Below are positions 55,627 through 64,000 of a DNA stretch of 64,000 bases, piece by piece. The notes under the pieces were generated by a model that was given only the letters and a program-made list of their open reading frames with translations, had not been told where the DNA came from and searched no databases. A program made the translations under genes and the position numbers. Numbering within the stretch: position 1 is the stretch's first letter; each line of letters starts with the position of its first letter. The stretch comes from Triatoma infestans (taxonomy: Eukaryota; Arthropoda; Insecta; Hemiptera; Reduviidae), in the NCBI GenBank assembly GCA_011037195.1, contig JAAEAF010004259.1, forward strand, positions 44,741 through 108,740, written 5' to 3'.

Positions 55627-58600
55627 CTGCAACAAGAAAATTAATATATAAAAAGGCTAAATAAAAATAAGATTTGAAAACATTGTTTATTTTGTTATGA
55701 TCAAAGAGAAGAGGTGACTTGCTGCTTGTTTAGGTTACAAAATTGCCATTTTATAAATGAAATATGAATCACAATTTCTCCAAAGTTGCTAGAAGTTGCA
55801 GCAATCCAAACAAGGACTGCTGTTTATATTCATACTAGCATTAATCTGCTCGTTTATAAAGAAATTATAACAAACGATCTAGAAAGGAGATTTATTTATA
55901 CCTATAAACTACTATAATGTTACAAACATTAACACCAAATACCATAGCGATAACTACACTACTAGAAAGAATAGAAAACTCACTTACATTCTGCAATATA
56001 AACACTTTACACACCTCAATAATATATACTGAAATATTGTTAGAGCTAACAAACAAAATAAACATAAAAACCATCTATAAACTGGAATCTGTATGAGAAT
56101 TTAGTGAATTCATGTGTTCATTCATTCATGTGTAAATTCATTCAATGTGCTAGACATAGTTACCAATATTCAAACTCCAAGAACATGAAATCTTCCAATA
56201 TCCTTCCCTTGTTAGAGGAAATATCCTTCCAAAAATCTTCCAAATTAGATAGCAAGATCTAATGTATTTCTAATGCTAAACATAAAACAGACTCTCCTAG
56301 TAAATTCATTCAATGTGCTAGACATAGTTACCAATATTCAAACTCCAAGAACATGAAATCTTCCAAATATCCTTCCCTTGTTAGAGGAAATATCCTTCCA
56401 AAAATCTTCCAAATTAGATAGTAAGATCTAATGTATTTCTAATGCTAAACATAAAACAGACTCTCCTAGTATCGAAAATCAGAAAATTTATAAAGTACCA
56501 AACTGTCTGAATACTAAGACTAGCTATTATTATAAAAACTCGTAGAAAATTGTATTATTGTAAAAACACAGAGAAGAAGATGATTTGTCTTATCAATTTA
56601 ATTAACAATAGCAATTGCCAACACCACAAAATAAACGTATATTTCCTTAAGTATAAAATAAACAACCCTGTAATAACGTCAACCCTAATAGGAGAAATAT
56701 TAACATCAAATGTAATCAACTGTATCTGAGATATTTCCCGTAATAGCCTGCTTCTTTTTTGTGGCCATCGATCGGTTTCGGGCGTTCGCCCATCATCAGG
56801 GTGGTCGATGTTTAGCAAGCGGTCGATGACCACAAAAAGAAGCAGGCTAACATGGAAAATATCTCTGATGCTTTCTAGCTCTGCATAAATAACATACATT
56901 TTTGTGGTTAAGGTTAACTACACTTAGTAAAGTTCTGACTTTTAAAACAATTTGTCCATTATAGTAAGGAAGGAGAATAATAGTAAGGAAAGTGTATGGG
57001 TGCTTTACACCATAAAATCAACATTTTTCGAATTCAAAACATGCTTTTTTTTCAATGAAAACTCAACTTTAAAAATTACATCGATAAGAGCTTGGTAAGA
57101 GCAAGTAAATAATAAAAGCGTAACTTACAAGACGGAATTGCGAGGAAAGCTCCAAATTAGTTACGTCTCTCTGACTAATGATTAATCATAAAATTGTTGG
57201 TTAAAATTTATAAATATAACTAAATTGTCATCACATCTAATTCAGACAGTTAAACTTGAATAACCATCCTAGATTAATAACTAATTTTTTTATTATAATC
57301 TTAATCATCTTAAAATTAGCTCATTCAACTTAATTCTATCACATCATATATAAAAACAGTCTTCACCTAAATTTCTTCATAATATCATTAACAGTGAAAA
57401 CAATAAATAATTCATATCTACATTTAATCATAATATCAATAATAAAAATGAAAATTGAATCTGAAATTTTCTAACATTAATTGCAATTAATATTGCAAAT
57501 ATAACCATAATAAACTTACTGCTGTTCTAACTTGTTCGCCACACCATGCCAAAAAGAATACATTAAACATTTCTCCCATAATTAATGAGACAGCACTTAA
57601 TTTCAGTCCTAATGGATCGTCACCCTACCATAATAAAATAATATTACTATTGCTATTATTATTATTATTACATATTCGTTAACTAACAAAAAACATAAAT
57701 ATACTTACAAAAAGCAACACTCCTCCGAAAGCAAGTGTAAATGTACCAAACATATAAGAGACAAAGGCTGGAATGGAAGCAACGACATTTGCATCCTCAC
57801 ACAACCTATAGGACATAGTTTTAATAAAAATAAATTAATTGTTACATTAATTTTTGAATATCTGCTGGATCAGTTGTAGCTTCATGGTTTTATGGATGGA
57901 AATAGTTTTTATTGAAATAAGGAAATTTAATAAAATTTATTTCTAATTCTATTTTGTAAATTCGCACTTCCAGCGAACTGATTTTCTTCAAATTTGGAAT
58001 TCCATAAATACTTCTAAAGTATATTAGTATTATGTATGTGGTAAACCATATATATTAATACTTAAGTGGTACTTTAAAAGAAAGCATAATGCTACTGTTC
58101 CCTCAGAACCTCCAAAAAAATCAATTTTTTGAGAAAAAAATCAAAACTTTTCTAATAATAGATCGTTTTCTATGTGAAGATAATAAATATGAAGTTTAAA
58201 GGAAATCGTTGGAGCCGTTTTTGAGCAAAACACGAAATCTGACAAAAACATTCTGTAAATAAAGTCTTACTTCCGGTTAGTGGAGTTCGCCACTGAAAAT
58301 TTTGTGCCTGATGCACTGGTAATACCTAAACGGAATATGCAGTTTGAGCTTCATGCGACTTTTCGTTTTTGAGATATTCTGTGAACAAACTGACACGTTC
58401 GTGCCCATACACACCATATGCTAGAACACATTTTTTCGTATTCAAGGGACCTCAAAACATGATGCACAAAAAAAATTTCCTAAGTCTTCGTGTTTTACTT
58501 ACTCTTATTACAATAGTTTCGTAGAAAAGTGGGTGATGAATGTTAAAATGTATTTATTTATATAACGGGTTTATGCCCAGTTACTAAGTTATCAAATAAA

Positions 58601-60621
58601 ATTAAATATCTATACACTAAAAACAGTTGACACTATAACATTATAACTAAATAATTACTATAAGTTACTATAAAAATAAAATATTTTCTTAAGGAGTAAG
58701 TATAATATAAAAATATAAAAGTAGTTAAAGTAATGAAAACTGAACGTAAACATAGAAGTCTAAATAAAAATCTGTAGTACACACATCAATCGTTTATCTT
58801 TCCTAGTGAAAATTTAATAAGTAATTTTTGAATTCTACAAGTGAAATGTGGAGAATATCACATTGCAGTTCGTTCATTGATTCTATTAGTCTGGGAATAG
58901 GGCTAAATTTTAAATAGTCAGTCTCGTAAGTAGTTTTACTGTCTAGTAGTGAACGTTAACACGTGAAAATTCAGTAAGTTGAGAATGTAGGAGCAGTCAA
59001 TTTGGTTGTGTAACAGTTTATACATGAAAGTCAAATCAGTGTGTCATCTCATAGGGTATAGTCTGAGAAGTCCAGTAGTTTCCATGGTCAGATCGTAAGT
59101 AAGCCTAAGTAAGTTCCAGTCTCCCGATACCAAAGAAGATCTAGAAATCTTCTTTGTATAGCTTCAATAGCATCAAAATACGTTTTCTGTTAAGGTGACC
59201 AACAGAACAATATCCTACAATAGGACGTACCAGAACCTTGGACAAAGTGACCATCACTTGAGGAACCTTAAATTGTTTGGTTAAATCTCTGAATAAAGCC
59301 TAAAATTTTGTTTACTTTATTAATAGTCAATGTGCAGTGTAAACTAGGTTGAAAGATTAGTTGTGTACGTAATACTAAGGTCTTTAATAGAAGTTTGTCT
59401 ATCAAGAGAAGTGTCATGTATAGAGAATAGTACTGTACAAGCATTACTTTATCCTCTAATATCTCCTTACTCAGTATACTAAGGCGGTCGTCTCAATTTT
59501 CCAAAATGAATTATCACCCACAGTCAGTTTTCAGAAATACAGTAAAGAACAGATTGAGAGAGATTGTCAGGAGTCCGATAGCGCATAGAGACGGATCGCA
59601 GGATACAAATTTCTTAATGTCTCAGTGCTCTAAATTAAAATAATAAGTCCCATGAATTGTCGAGAACAAAATTTTAGCGCATGCTTTTATATGTTTGTAA
59701 ATACTGAAAAATAAATAAAGAAGTAAAAATTTAAAAAACACAAACAACATACTTGATGATTTTCTGATGGTGAATCGCATTTTCTTTGAGACATTGTTTA
59801 TAAGTATTGCTCAATTCCGTATCTGATTTCATTAATTTGAAATCCATAGGTCCAGACCTATTATGAAGTACTAACATAGTTCTTTCTTGCAAACGATCCA
59901 AAGCATTTATTAACACTTCAACCTCTGTGTTAAGGAATTGTGTAAATATAAATAACATAATATCAGCACAATAAATCACTAACAATTCTATATCTACACC
60001 AGTCATCTGTATCAAGAGTGCAATTATATAAGTACTCCAACTGTCTGTGCTAAATGGTGTCCATTCTGGAACTGGTAGATTGTAAACTATTCCATTTGTG
60101 TTATTGGACTGTTTAGGCGATTCCATTGATTTATCAAGAAAAGGCGCTATTAAAATTATTACTACGCTTATAAACAAAGCTATTGTAACAATACAACCAT
60201 ATAAATATTTTTTCTTTTTTTTTCCTTGTATTTTTAAACGCACTCTATATTTTTCGGCAAATTCATCATATACATGCAATCCTTCATAAAAAGCTGTATG
60301 CAGACGAGCTACAATAGGTCTAAATATATTGATTTCATATAATACAGTGATTGCTATAGATGTTACTAATATTAAGTGCACTACTTGAAATAATAATGAC
60401 AAATTATCTAAAAGATAAATTGCAGTTATTATAAGCGCTACCAAATGATATAAAAGAATCACATTGTAAATGAAAAATAATAAAACATTAAAAATTTTAT
60501 GTTTTTTTGTTTTCAAATTGGGATAGAGGCAGCTCAATCTATGTAGTCCATGATATTCCTGCATCGCGCAAATATCTGCACTTTTACCATCCTCTGAACA
60601 CAATTTGTCAAGAAATTCCAT
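55471..60621 (-). CDS. Insect odorant receptor, four exons found, last exon missing
   Basis: Role: a ligand-selective, membrane-bound odorant receptor that acts with the co-receptor Orco in olfactory neurons. Exons on the minus strand: 60621-59753, 57805-57709, 57624-57520, 55626-55471. All junctions are GT-AG and in phase (2, 0, 0), giving 409 residues that start MEFLDKLCSEDG. Four hydrophobic stretches lie in exon 1, one in exon 2 and one in exon 3; exon 4 leads into the seventh. The exon 3 end FFLAWCGEQVRTA and the exon 4 pattern YSTDWNYLDKSG and MVQIMMARAQRPLSLEGGYF are family hallmarks. Family length is 380-420, so only a short last exon is missing. Confidence 0.92.
56133..56470. repeat. 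168-bp near-perfect tandem duplication
   Basis: The unit beginning TAAATTCATTCAATGTGCTA occurs at 56133 and again at 56301, with one extra A and one C/T change between the copies. It lies in the odorant-receptor intron. A recent slippage or unequal-crossing event fits. It encodes nothing evident. Confidence 0.95.
56710..56880. repeat. Foldback element, copy 4
   Basis: Arms 56715-56795 and 56805-56880 are inverted (AGCCTGCTTCTTTTTTGTGG and CCACAAAAAGAAGCAGGCT). The minus strand at 56769-56799 reads CTGATGATGGGCGAAC and then GCCCGAAACCGATC. It is a shortened relative of the copy at 8267-8600. Confidence 0.85.
57520..57624 (-). CDS. Odorant receptor exon 3
   Basis: 105 nt, acceptor ATGGTAG, donor GTAAGT, phase 0. 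It encodes GDDPLGLKLSAVSLIMGE and FNVFFLAWCGEQVRTA, the sixth hydrophobic segment and the conserved GEQ turn. Confidence 0.92.
57709..57805 (-). CDS. Odorant receptor exon 2
   Basis: 97 nt, acceptor CTATAG, donor GTAAGT. It encodes LCEDANVVASIPAFVSYMFG and then TFTLAFGGVLLF, the fifth hydrophobic segment. Confidence 0.92.
57930..58510. repeat. Dispersed modular repeat, copy in the odorant-receptor intron
   Basis: It includes CGCACTTCCAGCGAAC, TTGGAATTCCATAAATAC, CTTACTTCCGGTTAGTGG, and TTTTGAGCAAAACACG, the same phrases as in the copies at 14940 and 54290. Confidence 0.7.
58545..59330 (-). pseudogene. CR1/Jockey-like LINE 3' end, minus strand
   Basis: The minus strand reads KVPQVMVTLSKVLVRPIVGY followed by CSVGHLNRKRILMLLKLY, and LTFMYKLLHNQIDCSYILNL, matching the thumb and connection of LINE reverse transcriptases (LVRPIVEY...W; LTFMYKLLNGQID). 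The 3' end is near 58550 with an AATAAATACA-type tail. It lies in the odorant-receptor intron. Confidence 0.8.
59753..60621 (-). CDS. Odorant receptor exon 1
   Basis: ATG at 60619-60621, 869 nt, donor AAGTATGT (phase 2). It encodes the first about 289 residues with four hydrophobic segments (about 40-68, 70-95, 140-162, 195-235). The charged loop EKYRVRLKIQGKKKKK between segments 2 and 3 is cytoplasmic in this family. The next residues, KIIK, join to LCEDANVVAS in exon 2. Confidence 0.92.
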
Positions 60622-61945
60622 TAACTTCTCTCTTTACCTGGTTAAAAGATTGTTTACGACTGAAAGGAATTATGATTTTTATTTCATTGATTGTTCAATA
60701 TGTCAGAGAATAAAATATTAAAATAAAAAGTCTGTAGGGAATTATAAATTTATTGGATAGGATAATTTATTATTAAAATAAACCAAACAACTTTTGGAGA
60801 ATTGTGAAGTGGATTGTACTTTGAAAAATATATTAGCATAATCAATAAAAGATCTCTGAAAGGGGCAAATTAAATTTGAGGAGAATAAATATTTCAAATG
60901 ATTCTGAGTTAGAAAAAAATCTTTTAGCAAATAGTAATTTATTTAAATTGAAAAATCACAGGAAGGTTAAACTTTATTTTCTGTTTAGTAATACCTCGGG
61001 TTCGATGTTAAAGTTATTTCATAAATACAACTTCCATTCATAATAAATGAGAATGAGAATAATTTACAAGTTAGATATAACAAACAAACACTAGATTATT
61101 GATACCGGTGTCCACCAATAATAGATAATTATTTAAAAGAGATTTTCTCCCATACTACTCTCTCTACCTATAAATTCCATAAATTAAGAGCGTATACTAC
61201 CAGTGTTTCTCTTAAACGTATAAAATATGAATGATATAAATCTAAATGTAAATAATAATTATATGTACATATGAGTATATAATGATAATGTCTTTATTTA
61301 AAGAAATAAATCACATAAAATCTGGTTTGCATCACATGAAAAAATGCAAGAAAATATAAAGACTGCCAAAGTCCATGGATAATATTATTAATTATTAAAA
61401 ATATCAAATTGTTTTCACATTTCTTTAGTAATTTCTTAAATTTCTGATTAAATTTAATAATTTAACTTGCCTCTTGAGATTGCCACAAAAAGTCGTAAGT
61501 CTCTCTTAAAAGTTTGGTGCTGTCAACAATATATTAAAATAACCCCTATTTCAACTTTTGGGAAGCCCAAAATAAACCCTTTTACTCAGCCACTGTTTAG
61601 CAACAATGTAATAAGATAGACTTAATAAATAAATTGTCCCGCCCAATTGTACCATAAATCATAACCATATAGCTCTAAAAAATAATAATCTGTTGAAATA
61701 AAGTTTTGGCAACCTGTTGTTGTTATTCATATTTAATATTTTTATCCACCAATTAAGAGCGGCTTTAAATATAATAAATTTTATTTTAATTCTTGCATTT
61801 CTAGTTGTAAGATACATATAGTTTGGGGTTTTTCTTAGCCAATACAGAGCAGATTTGAAAAAATTTGGTTTGCACAATCTCAAATCATCTGTATATCTCA
61901 AAACCCACGTTTTACATTATAAGATAACTTAATAGTTATTAAGTG
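60622..61945. other. Upstream of the odorant receptor, no gene seen
   Basis: AT-rich DNA with only short frames. The promoter of the odorant receptor must lie here, but I see no site I can name. Confidence 0.5.
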
Positions 61946-62579
61946 AAAAGTGGATCGAAAAATTACAAAAGAAGGAAGACAGGATAAAGAGATCAAATCA
62001 AGGATTAACTTGAGTAAGCGGGCAATTTCTACATTAAACGGCGTTCTTTGGGATAAGCAGGTTACAGCCGATACTAAAAGTAGAATTTTTAAAACAATAA
62101 TCAGAAGCATTATATCCTATGGGTCAGAAGTTTGGACACTTCCATCAAGATTGAAGGCAAATTTATTGGCATTAGAGATGGACTTTTGGAGGCGCTCTGC
62201 CAGAATTTCAAGAAAAGAAAAAATCCGAAATGAAGAGGTGAGGAGAAAAATGAAAGCCCAGAACTCAATTGTGGAATTTATAGAAAGGAAGCAATTAATA
62301 TGGTATGGCCACACAAACAGAATGAAAGAGGAAAGATTACCAAAGAAAATTATGGATAGGATACCGCTTAGAAGAAGGAAAAAGGGAAGACCAGCCATTA
62401 GTTGGAGCCAACAAATTCAAAATATTATGCGGGATAGGAATGTAGAAGAGGACATCTGGAAAAATAAAGAATTGTGGAGGGAAAAGATAGAAGGAATGAA
62501 ATTTTAGGCACCGGAAAATGTATTTCTACATTGTTAAACCGGTTATAAAAAAAAAAAAAAAAAAAAAAAAGTGGATCGA
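61946..62579 (+). mobile_element. RTE-like LINE 3' end insertion with target duplication
   Basis: The 13-base sequence AAAAGTGGATCGA occurs at 61946-61958 and again at 62567-62579, and the second copy follows a run of A. This is a target duplication of a short, 5'-truncated insertion. Little change separates the copies, so it is young. Confidence 0.95.
61959..62507 (+). pseudogene. LINE ORF2 C-terminal fragment, intact frame
   Basis: An open frame that ends with stop 62505-62507. It shows ISTLNGVLWDKQVTADTK, SIISYGSEVWTLPSRLK, ALEMDFWRRSARISR, QLIWYGHTNRMKEERLPKKI, RRKKGRPAISWSQQIQNIM. It is the C-terminal part only, after the reverse transcriptase core, so it cannot act. It shares the arrangement with 6889-7440 and 23740-24190. 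Confidence 0.92.
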
Positions 62580-64000
62580 GTCAAAATGTTTATTTTGGGC
62601 TTTCCAAGAGTTAAAATGATGTTATTTTAATATATTTTTGACAGCTCTAAAGCTACAATAACTTTATTGACCACATCTGTAGAAGCTAAACTAAAATGGC
62701 CAGAGTTTGAGAATATTAATTCTAAATATCGAAATGAATTAAAAACTTCGTCTGGGTAATTATTGTAAAAAAGCTGCTGCTTAGGAGATCGACCATGACT
62801 TCTATTGAATATGACTGTTATTGCTTTTACGATATTCACTACTAGGCTATTAGCTTTACAGTATTTTTCAAATACATTTTATTTTCTTTGAGCGTCCACC
62901 TATGTATTCGACAAAAGTATAATATCAACTGCATTTATTAAAGATTTTCACAGGTTTTCACAATCTATACCAAATTGCGTCACAATTATTAATTAAACAA
63001 AAATTATCCAAATTATTGAGAAAGATGGAGTAAAGTGCACAACATTGAAGAGAAATAGAGCTCCAGATCTCATTGCCTTAATCCTAAGTTTACCTTGAAA
63101 GTACCATTTAATTTTTTGATGCCTAGAAAATTGTTGCAGTTTTTGTGCGAGATATAGACGGCTTCACCAGTTTAATTGACTTTCGCTTAATATCTATTTT
63201 AAACTCCCAATATATTTGTTCCTTCAATATAAAATGAAAAATGAATTTTTCAGAAGTTTTGGCCTTAAAAAACTCTTGTAAGAAAATAAGCTAATCCTAG
63301 AAAAATTAGACATCTTTCAGAATTTTAAATAGAGCAATAGGCTAGCATCTGTACTAAATAATAATAAAATCTCAAGTATGATAGTATATTGTTTTATTTT
63401 TTATTGCTTTATTAAAAATGTATGATACTGTTGAAGTATAACAACTACTTATGTAGGTGCTACTGAGGTAGAAAGATAATCGCTATTTCGCGGGACGCCC
63501 TTGATAAAAAAAGAACCAGTTGATATAATAAACATAATCAATAAATTGACATGTGGCAAATAATGATTTCAGATATTGTTATGATTTAATTTAAGTAAAA
63601 AATATTTGAAAATATATTTTTTATTTGAAAACCCAAAAAAATTATATACATATACAAATTCACTAAAAAAAACATTTCTTCTATTTATTAACTTATTATA
63701 TTTGAACATATTTCAATTATTAAATTTATAAAAATAAATTAAACAGAGATTCAATAAACTAATGCTATTAAAGAAGAAATATATAACATTAGTAGTATTA
63801 TTCAAAGAAATGGAGAAATAATTTATTTTTATTAAAAATTAAATCTATTTAAATCCCAAATCAGTAATATACATAGCAAGAATGGACGTAAATTCTATTT
63901 TATTTCATGTTACTTTTAAGACCATTTGTAAAATTTTAGTGAAAATTACTTTATAATGTTATGATGTATAAAATACTGTTATATTTATAGCATACAACTA
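62580..64000. other. AT-rich stretch without a gene
   Basis: Only short frames. Part of it (about 63070-63300: AAAGTACCATTTAATTTT, TTTTGTGCGAGATATAG) may be a decayed copy of the dispersed modular repeat. Confidence 0.45.

Noticed and set aside
3823..56799. Calling the recurrent module a canonical hammerhead ribozyme
   Set aside because: All copies have one extra base between CTGANGA and the stem, and stem I pairing is poor in the 22249 copy. I kept it as a hypothesis, not as a feature.
1..64000. CRISPR arrays, bacterial operons or rRNA genes
   Set aside because: The DNA is eukaryotic with spliced genes. No regularly spaced repeats or rRNA-like stretches are seen.

Overview
The window is nuclear DNA from an insect. 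It is AT-rich, its coding genes are split into short exons by GT-AG introns, one gene is an insect-type odorant receptor, and the rest is packed with insect-style transposable elements. I cannot fix the order (beetle or bug would fit) from sequence alone. Only two host genes are visible.

Gene 1 (+ strand, 1200-31908) is the insect orthologue of transcription termination factor 2 / Lodestar, a SWI2/SNF2 ATPase. Seventeen exons can be joined in phase to give 912 residues plus the stop codon. Only the exon with the start codon is missing; it lies left of the window or is unrecognised. All the helicase motifs are present ([36 protein letters not shown]). The roughly 28 kb of intron holds LINE, Tc1/mariner, Harbinger, piggyBac, SINE and foldback copies. 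The last intron holds a 5'-truncated R1-clade LINE bounded by a 9-bp target duplication. A 22-bp tandem repeat that carries AATAAA in every copy lies just after the stop codon.

Region 32.2-41.9 kb is a decayed minus-strand Ty3/gypsy-like LTR element (gag zinc knuckle, protease, RT, RNase H, integrase, two related LTR ends, a polypurine tract). A second R1-clade LINE (+ strand, heavily mutated) has inserted between its RNase H and integrase, flanked by an 11-bp duplication of the target.

Region 42-55 kb has no host gene that I can see. It holds LINE fragments, a tRNA-derived SINE, a Tc1-like element with TIRs and TA flanks, a Harbinger fragment, and a 4.3-kb hAT-like unit (50029-54288) inserted inside a copy of a dispersed 300-bp modular repeat.

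Gene 2 (- strand, 60621 down to 55471) is an odorant receptor of at least 409 residues in four phase-consistent exons. The last short exon is not found. Its introns hold a 168-bp tandem duplication, a foldback element and a CR1/Jockey-like LINE 3' end. The right edge has an RTE-like LINE 3' end with a clear target duplication, then AT-rich DNA without features.

The most interesting pattern is a family of inverted-repeat (foldback) elements. Several otherwise different families carry the same small module: CTGANGA, one extra base, a stem-loop, then CGAAAC. It resembles a hammerhead ribozyme core but differs from it by that extra base.
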